Notes under the pieces: model-generated | Told to the model about the DNA's origin: nothing | Databases searched by the model: none | The model's input: only the letters and a program-made list of their open reading frames with translations | DNA from: Planctomycetota bacterium | GTDB lineage: Bacteria > Planctomycetota > Planctomycetia > Planctomycetales > Planctomycetaceae | DNA length: 60,669 nucleotides | Direction of reading: 5' to 3' | Assembly (NCBI GenBank): GCA_018242525.1 | Contig: JAFEBS010000068.1 | Location: forward strand, 1 to 60,669 | Shown here: positions 9,000 to 18,002 of the stretch, one piece after another | Numbering within the stretch: the stretch's first letter is position 1 | Layout of the letters: each line of letters starts with the position of its first letter | Program-made: the position numbers and the translations under genes

Positions 9000-10432
9000 A
9001 ATCGCACATCAAACTGTGCGGTCAAGAACGGGCCGCTGCCGATGCGAACCGTGTTGTTGCCGACCAGTCGGAATCCGTCGACTTCGGTGAAGTACCGGTC
9101 AAAGGCCCAGCCGCCAGAGATTTCGAAACCGACGTTGGGGGCGAACCACCACAGCCACCCTGCCGCCAGCCGCTTCTCGTAATAGAAGAAGTGATCCTGG
9201 CTCTGCGGCCGGTCGACACGTCGCCAGTTCTCATTGGTCCAGTCAAACCCGGCATACAATTGCCAGTCGTTCGTCGGCTGGTAAACGGCACGTGCATGCA
9301 TCGTCGTCAGGAAGGCGTAGACGTATTGCAGTTGCCAGTCGCGCGAGGGTTTCCAGCTGATCACCGAAAACGGAAAGCCGATGATCGCCTGAAAGTCTTC
9401 AGAGGGATGGTAGAAATATCCACCGCCCGGAATCGGCAGGCCGTACAGCACCTGGCTGTTCGTCGATGCGTTCACTCCGACAAACCAGGCGCTGTGATCA
9501 TCCTGGGGCATCAGCAGGAAGGCGGTTCCGGACGCCAGGATTTCTGAACTGCTGTGAAACGGGACATCGCTGGCCGAACCGACGTCAAGCACAATTCCTC
9601 CGACATTGCCATTGGCAAACTGGCGGAAGTAATTGGCGCCCAGGGCGACATTCATCAACTGCTTCGGAAACGGCTGTGACGAGGTGGGCAGGATGGCATT
9701 GGTGTGAATGTTCATTTCGTCCAGGTGCGACGTGAACACGAGCGTATCGGTTTCATTGTGATAAATGGGAATGCCAGCCTGAAAATAGTATCGATCAATT
9801 CCCAGTGAAGTCCCGGACTGATCGGTCGACTGGCTGGGGTACCAGGTCGCCCCGACATGTGGATTTGCCATCAGCAGCGTGCCCACACCACCGGGAAGAT
9901 TCTTGATTCCCTTGATCCCGCGGAACGATGGCAACGAATCCAGCGCCGTCCCGGTCTTGCCCTGACTTTGTGAAGGATTAAACAGTTCTGCGGGATCAGA
10001 CGGATCGCGAACCACGTTTGGATATGGCCCCAGCGGCGGCGGCGTGGAAATCATCGGCCCGGCACATGGGTAATTGTCCGGCGGGCAGGCACGAGACGGC
10101 AGCGACATCTGGCACACCATCGGCTGGCAGAACTCCCCCGACTGCGGAAGGGTCCACATGGCTGGCCAGCGATTCGCGGAATTGGCGACGGGAGGACCGA
10201 TGAATGGTTGTTCGGAATCCACGAAGCGGGTCGTGAAGAACAGCGGAGTCGGAACGACCTCTTGAGCCACGCTGAGATCGGCCAGAGTCGTGAGGACTCC
10301 GAGGGCGACGGCAAACGCGATGCCAATCCTGCAGCAGCCGGAAACAGCGGCAACTTGATCGCCGCCGCGTACCGCAACGACCGACTCGACGCTCCAGCAC
10401 CGCAATCTCACGTTCGGACTCCATTCACTCAT
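8996..10432 (-). CDS. exported beta-rich (outer-membrane barrel-like) protein
   Basis: This 478-aa protein starts MSEWSPNVRLRCW. A late hydrophobic signal segment (about residues 30-55) ends LSVAQE. The body is a beta-strand-rich repeat of aromatic and glycine patterns (GIDRYYFQAGIPIYHNETD, WQLYAGFDWTNENWR, GWLWWFAPNVGFEISGGW). It ends in an alternating strand finishing FDVRF, a barrel-like terminal Phe. It resembles planctomycete DUF6268-like barrels, but I cannot confirm the family. The start is set at 10432 because further upstream the frame overlaps the PQQ-like gene. Confidence 0.75.
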   Translation of the reverse strand: MSEWSPNVRLRCWSVESVVAVRGGDQVAAVSGCCRIGIAFAVALGVLTTLADLSVAQEVVPTPLFFTTRFVDSEQPFIGPPVANSANRWPAMWTLPQSGEFCQPMVCQMSLPSRACPPDNYPCAGPMISTPPPLGPYPNVVRDPSDPAELFNPSQSQGKTGTALDSLPSFRGIKGIKNLPGGVGTLLMANPHVGATWYPSQSTDQSGTSLGIDRYYFQAGIPIYHNETDTLVFTSHLDEMNIHTNAILPTSSQPFPKQLMNVALGANYFRQFANGNVGGIVLDVGSASDVPFHSSSEILASGTAFLLMPQDDHSAWFVGVNASTNSQVLYGLPIPGGGYFYHPSEDFQAIIGFPFSVISWKPSRDWQLQYVYAFLTTMHARAVYQPTNDWQLYAGFDWTNENWRRVDRPQSQDHFFYYEKRLAAGWLWWFAPNVGFEISGGWAFDRYFTEVDGFRLVGNNTVRIGSGPFLTAQFDVRF

Positions 10433-10473
10433 TGGATCTCTGCACTTAATGTGCAGTTTCTGCCGGACGCGGA

Positions 10474-12330
10474 CTACGGCGAGTCTGTCGGCTTGACCGT
10501 GGTTTGATCGACTCCGTCGCCTGTTTCCTTCAGTGCGTCTACCCCTTCCAACTTGAAGCAGGCGATTTCTTCCGCGTTGCGAACGTACAGCTTTCCATGA
10601 GCGACCACGGGATGGTTCCAGGTCTTTCCCTCGATCGCCTTGAAGCGTCCGAGTTCCTCGTGAGATTGAGGCTGAGCGCGCACGAGCGCAACGTCCCCCT
10701 GTTCGGAAAGGATTAACAAAAGCGCCTGGTCTGCCAGCAGCAGGACCTGACCATTTCCGTATCCGCGCGCCCGCCAGCTGCGAGTTCCATCCTGCAGGCT
10801 GACGCAGACAAAAATGTTCCCGTCGAAGCCGTACAAGTGACCGTCCGCGAGGACCAGGTCGTTGAAGTACGGTTTGATGTCTTTGGATGTCCAGCCAATT
10901 TCCGTCGTCCATTTGCCGGCGTCATGCGCCACAGTGATTCGGCGGGAACCGACTCCCATCCCTGTTCCAATCAGCAGGTCCGCATCACCGATTCGGGCCG
11001 GTTGACAGACTCGAGCGACCCCCTGGGACGGCCAGTCATGACTCCACAGCGTCTTTCCCGTCGCCGGATCGAATGAAAACAGCCCGGCAGACGTGGTCAG
11101 CAGAAACTGTTCGATTCCGTGAATGGTTGCCAGTTGAGGCGAACAATAACTCAACTCGCCCTCTTCGGGAGATTTCGGATTGGCCACCCCAGCCGTCCAG
11201 GCCAGATCGCCGGTGTCGGCGTTGTAGCCTGCCAGAGTTTTTCCCTGGGGCCCGCCGGCAAACACGGACACGATTCCGCCGGAGACGAGGGGCGAACTGG
11301 AAAATCCCCAGACGGGAATCTTGGCGGTGGTGTCCGCCACCAGATCGCGGGTCCAGATTTTCTGGCCAGTGGCCGCATTCAAGCAGTTCAGCTTTCCACT
11401 GGCCCCCATGGCATACAACCGGCCTTCGTGGAATGTGGGTGTGGCTCGAGGCCCCGCCCCGGCCACGACCTCCATGAACCGCTCGGGATCGTGATGAGTC
11501 CACAGTTCGCCACCCGTCTGGCCGTCATAACAAACCACGTACTCATCATCACCACGCTGCTCCTGTGTGAAGACCTGATTGCCAATCACGGCAAACGACG
11601 ACCAACCTGGACCGATCCGGTGGCGCCACAATTCTTGCGGTGGTGATTCCGTCCAATTTGTCTGGATCTGTACTCCCGCCAGTCGCCCGTCACGCAGCGG
11701 TCCGCGAAATTCAGGCCAGTCCCCGGGTTGTAATGGCGTCACCGGAATCTCGACTGGCAGGGCGGTTGGCGCCGCGGAACGGGCTTTCAATTCCGACAGC
11801 AGTTGCTGTTCCGCGGTTGGGTTCCAACGCCAGCTGAATTTCGGCTCAAACGCCCCATCCATCCCTTCCACGCGCAATTGGGAACAGACCGCTCCCGCCA
11901 CAACGAACGCCGCCAGGACACCCGCGCGGCGAATCGGCCAGCGCAGTGACGACGTGACCAGCAACCAACCGACCCAGACGGTGCTGATGGCGGGTGCCGC
12001 GTACAGAACCAACGCCATCATCGGAAAGTCCGCTCCGGCCACGGCCATCACAAATCCGACCATCACCACAAATGCGCCGACGAGCAGAAATCGATCCGAG
12101 CGGGGAAGTCGACTTCCCAACAGCGTCCACAGCAGCAAGCCGCCAACAACGGCAAACGGTGTCACCACCAGGCCAAAGAAGAATTTCCCCGGTGAGAACT
12201 CTGTGACCATCACCACCAGGCGCACCAGCCACAGCAGTGCCACCAGGACCAGCGCCGGCCAGAGTCTCACGCGGTTCGGCGCGACTGCAGGTTGTGTTTC
12301 AGACTGCACTTGCATTGTTTCGTCACTCAT
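10474..12330 (-). CDS. membrane-anchored PQQ-like beta-propeller protein
   Basis: This 618-aa protein has four to five hydrophobic segments in residues 20-150. A PQQ-like/outer-membrane-assembly-lipoprotein-B-type propeller starts near 200 with DWPEFRGPLRDGRLAG, followed by repeats such as VVCYDGQTGGELWTH, LNCLNAATGQKIWTRDL and LAGYNADTGDLAWTAG. The DWPxFRGP opening is very common in planctomycete paralogues. No PQQ-dehydrogenase catalytic features were seen, so it is probably a scaffold or binding protein. It is divergent from the MarR regulator at 12497. Confidence 0.88.
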   Translation of the reverse strand: MSDETMQVQSETQPAVAPNRVRLWPALVLVALLWLVRLVVMVTEFSPGKFFFGLVVTPFAVVGGLLLWTLLGSRLPRSDRFLLVGAFVVMVGFVMAVAGADFPMMALVLYAAPAISTVWVGWLLVTSSLRWPIRRAGVLAAFVVAGAVCSQLRVEGMDGAFEPKFSWRWNPTAEQQLLSELKARSAAPTALPVEIPVTPLQPGDWPEFRGPLRDGRLAGVQIQTNWTESPPQELWRHRIGPGWSSFAVIGNQVFTQEQRGDDEYVVCYDGQTGGELWTHHDPERFMEVVAGAGPRATPTFHEGRLYAMGASGKLNCLNAATGQKIWTRDLVADTTAKIPVWGFSSSPLVSGGIVSVFAGGPQGKTLAGYNADTGDLAWTAGVANPKSPEEGELSYCSPQLATIHGIEQFLLTTSAGLFSFDPATGKTLWSHDWPSQGVARVCQPARIGDADLLIGTGMGVGSRRITVAHDAGKWTTEIGWTSKDIKPYFNDLVLADGHLYGFDGNIFVCVSLQDGTRSWRARGYGNGQVLLLADQALLLILSEQGDVALVRAQPQSHEELGRFKAIEGKTWNHPVVAHGKLYVRNAEEIACFKLEGVDALKETGDGVDQTTVKPTDSP

Positions 12331-12460
12331 GAAACACTCCCGATGCGATGCCGCAGAGTGTCCGACGCTGTCGGACTGCGATCAATCGGCGTATCGTTGT
12401 TGGTGATCGTAATTCAATCCGGGCACTTTGTCCGGGCCAGAATCCCCTCGACCCTGTTAA

Positions 12461-12485
12461 GTACCGGTATATTATGGACAGGTAC
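12461..12485. promoter_or_regulatory. candidate MarR operator and promoter
   Basis: GTACC at 12461-12465 and GGTAC at 12481-12485 form an interrupted palindrome around an AT-rich centre containing TATATT (12468-12473), a plausible -10 element. It lies just upstream of the MarR-family gene, the usual place for autoregulation, and in the divergent region with the PQQ-like gene. Confidence 0.35.
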
Positions 12486-12496
12486 AGTATTCGTCA

Positions 12497-12964
12497 ATGA
12501 CTTTCCGGCGCGACGGTTCACCGATGGTAAAACCCGAAGATCTTGCCCCTTTGATGGCTGAATTCGGCAAGGCTTACACCCGCAAAATCTACGCGGAAAT
12601 GAGTCGTGCCGGAACAACACCCGCCCGCGCCCGACTCCTGCTGACCCTGCAATGCCAGGGAAGCTGCAAGATGGCAGACCTGAGCGGTTATCTGTCGGTG
12701 ACCCCCCGCAGCGTGACCAAGCTGGTCGACGGACTGGAAGGGGAAGGGTTGCTGGTCCGCGAACCGCATCCGCACGACCGTCGGATTACCATGATCCGCC
12801 TGACTCCGGAAGGGCTTTTGGTTTGTAAAGAAAGCGCCCTGGCCAATCATGCGGCGGTGAATGCCATTTACGAATCTCTTTCGGCAGCCGACCGCCAGCA
12901 CCTGGCCCGGATCCTGAAGAAACTGACCGAAGCCATTCACGAATCGAATGTGGACGGGGAATAA
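12497..12964 (+). CDS. MarR-family transcriptional regulator
   Basis: This 155-aa winged-helix regulator has the recognition helix region MADLSGYLSVTPRSVTKLVDGLEGEGLLVREP and the wing PHPHDRRITMIRLTPEGLLV, the classic MarR DxR signature. Flanking helices provide the dimer interface. ATG at 12497 is given; ATG 12524 (MVKPEDL) is an equally possible start, and neither has a strong ribosome site. It may repress itself and the divergent membrane propeller gene through the palindrome at 12461-12485. Confidence 0.88.
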   Translation: MTFRRDGSPMVKPEDLAPLMAEFGKAYTRKIYAEMSRAGTTPARARLLLTLQCQGSCKMADLSGYLSVTPRSVTKLVDGLEGEGLLVREPHPHDRRITMIRLTPEGLLVCKESALANHAAVNAIYESLSAADRQHLARILKKLTEAIHESNVDGE

Positions 12965-13090
12965 GAACACTTCTTCGGCGCGCAGTTGTGGACGCGCCGT
13001 CAATCGCCTGGGTATACTGGCCGCGGTCTGGAGTTTACCCGTCGCAGTTCCCGGTTCAGTCCCGTCCTTTTGTGGAAACCGAGGTGAAGC

Positions 13091-13414
13091 ATGGCACTTT
13101 ACGAAATTGAGACGAACGCACACATCATGATCGCCTGGGCGGACAGTCAGGCTGCCGCCGAAGCGATTACTCGTGAAAACTATCCTGAAGAGGAAGTGAA
13201 GCGAGTGGCCAAGCGTCCACGTGATGTCTGGGTGATCTCCAAGCGAATGCTGGGCATCGAAGGCGCCGTCAAGCCGTGTGACAAGGCCCGCGACTGCCTC
13301 AGTCGCGCTCGCGGCGACAAGTTGCATGCGATTCGCCTGTACATGCAGGACACCGGATCTGACCTGCACGAAGCTCAGCGCGCCGTCGAGACCAACATGT
13401 CGCTCGGTTGGTAA
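13091..13414 (+). CDS. conserved hypothetical protein, 107 aa
   Basis: It has a strong ribosome site (GAGGTGAAGC before the ATG) and is a small soluble protein. The N-terminal half has an alpha/beta pattern (MALYEIETNAHIMIAWADSQ) and the C-terminal half is helical. The end, LHAIRLYMQDTGSDLHEAQRAVE, resembles short helical modules that bind helices. No signal peptide or catalytic motif was seen, and I do not recognise the family. A GC-rich hairpin follows at 13430-13455. Confidence 0.7.
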   Translation: MALYEIETNAHIMIAWADSQAAAEAITRENYPEEEVKRVAKRPRDVWVISKRMLGIEGAVKPCDKARDCLSRARGDKLHAIRLYMQDTGSDLHEAQRAVETNMSLGW

Positions 13415-13429
13415 CGCATCGAACAATCT

Positions 13430-13455
13430 CCCGCTCTCCTGTGCGGGAGAGCGGG
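13430..13455 (+). terminator. probable hairpin terminator
   Basis: A perfect 10-bp stem, CCCGCTCTCC / GGAGAGCGGG, with a 6-base loop lies 16 bp after the stop of the 107-aa gene. The following T content is weak (gattgtcttg), so termination may be inefficient. Confidence 0.5.
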
Positions 13456-13601
13456 ATGATTGTCTTGTACGCTGCTGATGGTGGGTGGCTTCCGGCCGGT
13501 TCCACACTTCGCCCGCGGTTCGGGTCAACATCACCCCGCCGGCCGATACCCTATCCGGGGCAGTCGTGGTTCCCTCGGATCGATTCGCAGAATCCGGCGA
13601 G

Positions 13602-14348
13602 TTATCTGGCACCCATCCGTGTCACGATTTCCTGAAGCGATCGCACTCTGTCCGCCGCGACATCGCCCGCCCCCCGATCCAGGTGGAGTGCTCGAAATCC
13701 CGCGGCGCGTGGGGCCACCACGTCGTGCTCGGGGTTGTCCCCGATCATCAGGATCTGCTGAGGTTCGCTTCCACAGGCCTGGGCGACGGCCGAGTAAAAC
13801 CTGCGGGCAGGCTTCCTCACACCCACCGTCGCAGAGACGATGCGCAGTTCGATTCCACTGAGCTGCGGAATTGCGGCGCAGACCGAATGCAGCCGACGAT
13901 CAAAGTTCGAAGCAATTGCCAACCGGTAGCCGCTTGCGACCAGTTGGTTCAACGAATCGCCGATGTCGGCAAAACAGCACCAAGACGACGGTTGAGCGAA
14001 GTGATCCCACAATTCCTGAAAGCAACCTTCCGGGTCGGTGATGTCCGGAAAAACGTCACCCACAATCCACCGCCAGCGTGCTTCTTCGATGGCATCGCTG
14101 GTGACCCACCGTTCGGTCGGGCCACCGGGAAATCCGTCCTGTTCGCTGCGTCGAAATGCTGACCGGAAACGCCGCCCGACTTCCAGAACATCGAGTCGCG
14201 AACCATACCGTGATCCCACCGCGTGGTACGCCACCGCGACGCTGGGTCTCGGATCAATCAAGGTCCCGACAGCATCAAACACGATCCATTGGCAGTCGGA
14301 GACACCACTCGGCGGAGCGGCGGGGGTCGAATTGGCGGGGTTGGACAT
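13602..14348 (-). CDS. HAD-superfamily hydrolase
   Basis: This 248-aa protein has all four HAD motifs: I WIVFDAVGTLIDP (the usual second Asp is replaced, as in HDHD3-like members that read DxVGT), II IASNFD, III VGVRKPARRFY and IV ILMIGDNPEHDV. A helical C1 cap lies between motifs I and II. It is probably a phosphatase with an unknown substrate. The start at 14348 (MSNPANS) is chosen because the upstream extension runs into the repeat element at 14406-14586. Confidence 0.88.
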   Translation of the reverse strand: MSNPANSTPAAPPSGVSDCQWIVFDAVGTLIDPRPSVAVAYHAVGSRYGSRLDVLEVGRRFRSAFRRSEQDGFPGGPTERWVTSDAIEEARWRWIVGDVFPDITDPEGCFQELWDHFAQPSSWCCFADIGDSLNQLVASGYRLAIASNFDRRLHSVCAAIPQLSGIELRIVSATVGVRKPARRFYSAVAQACGSEPQQILMIGDNPEHDVVAPRAAGFRALHLDRGAGDVAADRVRSLQEIVTRMGAR

Positions 14349-14405
14349 ACTCGTCTCGGATTCCTCTGCCGAGATTGTAGTCGCAGGATTGACGGTGACC
14401 AGCAT

Positions 14406-14586
14406 TGTGAGCCGCACGGCGCTAGCCGCGGGTGCATTTTCACTCGTAACCGAAGTACCCGCGGCCAGCATCCTGTGGCAAAAGGTGTCTGAGCCTTTGG
14501 AGGGCACTGAATTCACCTTGAAAATCGCGTGCCCGGAGAGGGTCAGACACCTTTTGCCACAGGATGCTGGCGCCGTGCGGCTCACG
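14406..14586. repeat. composite inverted-repeat element (GGTGTCTGACC family, copy 1)
   Basis: Outer arms carry GTGAGCCGCACGGC (14407-14420) and its complement at about 14573-14586. Inner arms of about 29 bp (14464-14492 and 14544-14572) contain TGTGGCAAAAGGTGTCTGA and its complement. Related copies are at 21181-21249 and 23750-23847. It lies upstream of the HAD gene and downstream of the sigma-factor terminator, outside any gene. It carries no coding capacity, so a MITE-like or REP-like element is the best description. Confidence 0.8.
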
Positions 14587-14679
14587 AAGTAAGTGCCATT
14601 GGGGAAGCTGACACCATTTGATGTTATCCCCCGAGCACTCCCGTGACGGCGGGAATCGAACGCTAAATACAAATGAAAA

Positions 14680-14709
14680 ACCACGGACCATCCCAGGATG
14701 GTCCGTGGT
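14680..14709 (-). terminator. rho-independent terminator for the sigma-factor gene
   Basis: A 14-bp stem (ACCACGGACCATCC / GGATGGTCCGTGGT) is followed on the minus strand by a run of T. It lies 33 bp past the stop of the sigma-factor gene. Confidence 0.8.
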
Positions 14710-14742
14710 CTCAAGTTTCCCAATCGGGATCGCGGCCGCCGT

Positions 14743-15294
14743 TTACACCAGTTGCAGGTGAGCGAGCTCTTCCCGCAAGCGGATTCGCGCCGTGTGCAAT
14801 CGCCGCTTGATCGTGCCGACCGGGCTGCGGAATCGATCACTCATTTCGACCAGCGACTGGCCGTCAAAGTAAAAAGCGACCAGCGTGGATCGATCGAGTT
14901 CTCGAAGCCGCTTCAAGCCTCCCCAGACATGGGCAGCCTGCTCCACGGACAGCACGGCATCCAACGGAGAATGTCGTTCGCAATCAATGTTCCCCAGGAT
15001 ATCCGGATCCTGAGTCGACGCGGGAGGACGTCGCACCGTCCGGTTGATTGCCAACCGCACCGTGATCCGTCGCAACCAGCCTGGAAATCGATCCGGCTCT
15101 CGCAATTGGGGAAGCTTTCGCAGGGCCTGGATCAGGACATCCTGCGTCAGTTCCGCGGCTTCCGCCTGGTTTCGCAACCGGCGCAACGCCACCGCGTAGA
15201 CGGTCGGCTCGAACATCACCGCCAACTGACCAAAAGCATCCCGATCACCCGCCTGAGCCCGCAAAACCAATGGCAAGAATTCATCCGTGTCCAT
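14743..15294 (-). CDS. ECF-type RNA polymerase sigma factor
   Basis: This protein of about 183 aa has sigma region 2 (AFGQLAVMFEPTVYAVALRR, AELTQDVLIQALRKL, FPGWLRRITVRLAINR) and region 4 (LRELDRSTLVAFYFDGQS, VGTIKRRLHTARIRLREEL). Regions 1 and 3 are missing, which is the ECF layout. I prefer the ATG at 15294 (MDTDEFLPLV); an ATG at 15318 adds eight residues. No anti-sigma gene is adjacent, so control may act through another locus. A strong terminator follows. Confidence 0.9.
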   Translation of the reverse strand: MDTDEFLPLVLRAQAGDRDAFGQLAVMFEPTVYAVALRRLRNQAEAAELTQDVLIQALRKLPQLREPDRFPGWLRRITVRLAINRTVRRPPASTQDPDILGNIDCERHSPLDAVLSVEQAAHVWGGLKRLRELDRSTLVAFYFDGQSLVEMSDRFRSPVGTIKRRLHTARIRLREELAHLQLV

Positions 15295-15553
15295 AATTGT
15301 CGTTTCCCCAAAAAGCATGCCGACGTCTTCATGACGTGGATGCGATGTGATTTTCCGTGACGTCGAACGATGTTCAGATCAGGCCGGGAAACGGATGAGG
15401 TGCGCATGGCAACACATCACGGGTTCCGACTTGGCCGAGCATCGATTGGCGGATTGCAGGCAGGCCGCTGACGATCACACACTGTGACCGACGGAGCCGT
15501 TCGGCAATGACCACCACACTTCGACGAGAGAGCGATCCCTCAAAACGCCAGAC

Positions 15554-15886
15554 CTAACCGCATAACGAGCGATTGAGGACCAGCATGGCCCACGCGGCTT
15601 CTGGCAGGTGGCGATTGTCGAGTCGCCATGTTCTGCCGGACCGGGTGGTCTGGGGGTCGTCCCCACTGCCCAATCCCGTGGTCTCCAGTTGCAATCGCGG
15701 TTTTAGGTCGATTGCGGACCCGGGTTTGGACAGGGAACGAAATACCCCAGAATTGGGACGCATTGAAACCGGGTGCTCTTCACGGAAATACGTCCGATGG
15801 GCACACGCTGCATCCACGACCATGCCGCCCTGAGCGCCGGCGTTGGTGTTGATCATCGCGTTCTGAATGCCATTAATTGCTTGCAT
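15554..15886 (-). CDS. hypothetical protein, 110 aa
   Basis: The start MQAINGIQNAMINTNAGAQ is preceded by a very strong ribosome site (AGGAGG about 6 bases upstream), which is why I call it a gene. After the helical first 25 residues the sequence is basic and low in hydrophobicity, with no recognised domain, membrane segment or signal peptide. It could be a small regulatory or structural protein. The family is unknown, and the C-terminal half looks unstructured. Confidence 0.45.
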   Translation of the reverse strand: MQAINGIQNAMINTNAGAQGGMVVDAACAHRTYFREEHPVSMRPNSGVFRSLSKPGSAIDLKPRLQLETTGLGSGDDPQTTRSGRTWRLDNRHLPEAAWAMLVLNRSLCG

Positions 15887-16350
15887 CGGGGTACCTCCTG
15901 CGGCGACCGCAGTTTCCGGGAAACGACGTTGACAGTTCTGTTTCGGAAAAAGAATCCACAAGTTTGAGTGTTCCGCGGCGTTCGCCCCGCGAATGCGGCG
16001 GATTGATTTACGAAATCCGCACGTATCACTAAGACGCCATGTCGCGGTCAAAGGTTCACGCAATTCCGGAAAATCCGTCACCTTTTTTACGCAATCGCGT
16101 TTCGGAGTCGACCCCGATTTGGCGGGAGTCCTGGCGGAATTCAGAAGAATCCGAAATCCAAAAAACCAGGAAAAAAACGTAAGCCGCAAACTCATCGCAA
16201 GTTACGCAGCCATTCCAGGCCGCTGCAGCCTGCTTTTTTAGAAAAACAGGCAGAATCCGTAAAGTTTGCGGATTGTACCGGTCGATACGAAGAGGCAAGA
16301 GATTTCGTCTCAGGTGTCTCACGGATCGAGTGTTTAGGGAAAGGCTTCCC
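15887..16350. other. intergenic region of about 460 bp
   Basis: AT-richer than its surroundings and divergent between a minus-strand hypothetical gene and the plus-strand lipoprotein gene, so both promoters should lie here. I see no repeat or RNA gene that I can support. Confidence 0.4.
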
Positions 16351-16992
16351 ATGAAACTGCAACGACTGATGGTTTTGGCCGGTTTGCTGATGATGACAAC
16401 TGTCGGTTGTTGTCACAGTCAGTGTGTCTCGTCAAACCCTTGCAACCCTTGTGGCACCTGTGGTGGCGGCTGCCTGACCGGTTGGCTGAAGAGCAAACTG
16501 GCTTGCTGTCGAATGAGTTGCCACAACTACAGTTGGTGCGACGATTGTTCGTCGGCCTGTTCGGTCTGTGGTGGAACAAACTGCGGTCTGAGCTCGCCCG
16601 ACATGGGAATGCCATCCGCCGGAGGGTCGACCTGTGCCTGCGGTCAGTCTCACGGAGCGACCTATGTTCCGTCGTCCCCGACATCAATGCCAAACGACGC
16701 GCCGGCACCGATTCCCACTCAGGTCGCTCCCGTGCCACCACGGTCCAGTGAACCGACTCCCGCCCCCGGGTCCACAGATTCCACAAGTTTGCAACAACCG
16801 GGCTCGATTCAGCACGTTTCCGTCGAGGAATTCCAACGCCTGCCGGGAGTTGTGATTTCTGGTCCGGCCCAGTCGTCCGTCCCGACGATGGCTCAACCCG
16901 CTCTGTCGCCGCCAGCTTTGTCCACGGTTTCCACCCCCCCAAAGCCGTTAAACAACGTGCAGCAGGTTCAGTGGCAGCCATCGAAGCAGTAA
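16351..16992 (+). CDS. cysteine-rich lipoprotein
   Basis: This 213-aa protein has a lipoprotein signal peptide (KLQRLMVLAGLLMMTTVGCC, lipobox VGC). An extremely cysteine-rich segment (residues 20-100, with CNPCGTCGGGC, CCRMSCHNY, CDDCSSACSVCGG) follows, then a Pro/Ser/Thr-rich tail. The Cys pairs suggest a disulphide-rich or metal-binding region exposed on the cell envelope, in a lineage known for cross-linked Cys-rich envelope proteins. That last point is inference. A hairpin terminator follows at 17024. Confidence 0.8.
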   Translation: MKLQRLMVLAGLLMMTTVGCCHSQCVSSNPCNPCGTCGGGCLTGWLKSKLACCRMSCHNYSWCDDCSSACSVCGGTNCGLSSPDMGMPSAGGSTCACGQSHGATYVPSSPTSMPNDAPAPIPTQVAPVPPRSSEPTPAPGSTDSTSLQQPGSIQHVSVEEFQRLPGVVISGPAQSSVPTMAQPALSPPALSTVSTPPKPLNNVQQVQWQPSKQ

Positions 16993-17023
16993 GCCCCGGA
17001 TGACGGTTTTAAAAAACGGGAAA

Positions 17024-17054
17024 CACGGCGATCAGGTTTATCGCCGTGCTTTTT
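17024..17054 (+). terminator. rho-independent terminator after the lipoprotein gene
   Basis: Stem CACGGCGAT / ATCGCCGTG with a 7-base loop, followed by CTTTTT, 31 bp after the stop codon. Confidence 0.85.
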
Positions 17055-17143
17055 CGCTTCGTCACCTGAGATAGACTGACGCGGCAGTTCGAACATGCCT
17101 CCTGAGTCCGTTGTTTTGCTGTTCGGCCTCAAAGAACGAAAAC

Positions 17144-17170
17144 GGGCATCACGACAACGTCGTGACGCCC
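17144..17170 (-). terminator. hairpin terminator for the CAP-domain gene
   Basis: A 12-bp stem with one mismatch (GGGCATCACGAC / GTCGTGACGCCC) and a 3-base loop is followed on the minus strand by a T-rich stretch (gttttcgttcttt). It lies 48 bp beyond the stop at 17218. Confidence 0.7.
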
Positions 17171-17217
17171 GCCCAGCCGCAGGATTTCGGTTTCGCCCGG
17201 TCCACCCGGGGAACCAG

Positions 17218-17706
17218 TCAGCGGAACACGCCCACCCAGTACGGGTAGCCGTTCCGAATCATATACCCGAACCCAACCCGTTGTCCGCTCAGCATGATGC
17301 CATGGTGCGGGGGGGACGCAATCCAACCCTGGATCGCATGTTCGGGAGACAGCACACTCTGATAGATAATCTCCATGTACGGCAATCCACTGTGCTGGAA
17401 GCCGCCAAAGTCCGACATCCAGACCGCGTGTCGCTGTGCGTCGAGGCACATCTGCGTATCAAGGACGACCGGACCAACTCCCATCCTGGCTCGGTGCTGG
17501 TTCGTCAGTTCGACCAGCTTCAGGATGGTTTCGTGCTTGATCAGCCAGTCATGGGGACCCTCCACTTCCTCCGTGACCACCTTTTCAGCACTGACAGTCT
17601 CGATGGGGCCGTTGCTGGGGAGCAGAGCATCGACCGGTTCGTGCTCCGCCCATGCGGGCAGTCCTGCCAACAGAACTACCGACATCGCAATCACCGTTCT
17701 AACCAT
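17218..17706 (-). CDS. secreted CAP-domain (SCP/PR-1-like) protein
   Basis: This 162-aa protein has a signal peptide (residues 1-20, AGLPAWA). A CAP domain starts near ILKLVELTNQHRARMGVGPV and contains LDAQRHAVWMSDFGGFQHSG (the His of the CAP site), EIIYQS and the end of the fold HHGIMLSGQRVGFGYM. The usual GENI-type segment is replaced by MEIIYQS. CAP proteins are secreted and bind lipids or polysaccharides, or act as peptidases. The role here is unknown. Confidence 0.85.
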   Translation of the reverse strand: MVRTVIAMSVVLLAGLPAWAEHEPVDALLPSNGPIETVSAEKVVTEEVEGPHDWLIKHETILKLVELTNQHRARMGVGPVVLDTQMCLDAQRHAVWMSDFGGFQHSGLPYMEIIYQSVLSPEHAIQGWIASPPHHGIMLSGQRVGFGYMIRNGYPYWVGVFR

Positions 17707-18002
17707 TCAATCAAACTCCTTGGAGAACTCGAATCATTCCTGCCGCGTCTGATGCCGACCCAGGCGGACCCGGTGGAATTCCCCGCAGACAGACCACCGT
17801 GGTCGGTCTCGGGGAGGACCAGCTAAGCAGAGTTGACCCTGACGATCAATCAACGGGAGTAGATTGGATAAAAGACAGGTGTTGAGTGGGTTGCAATTTG
17901 GCGTCGAGGTTGCTTGGGGTGGCTGGCAAATGTGTGGCCACCCTCTCTGGGGCATCACGCAGTCACGCGGGAGCAACTGACCAAATCATGCTTTGCCTGG
18001 CA

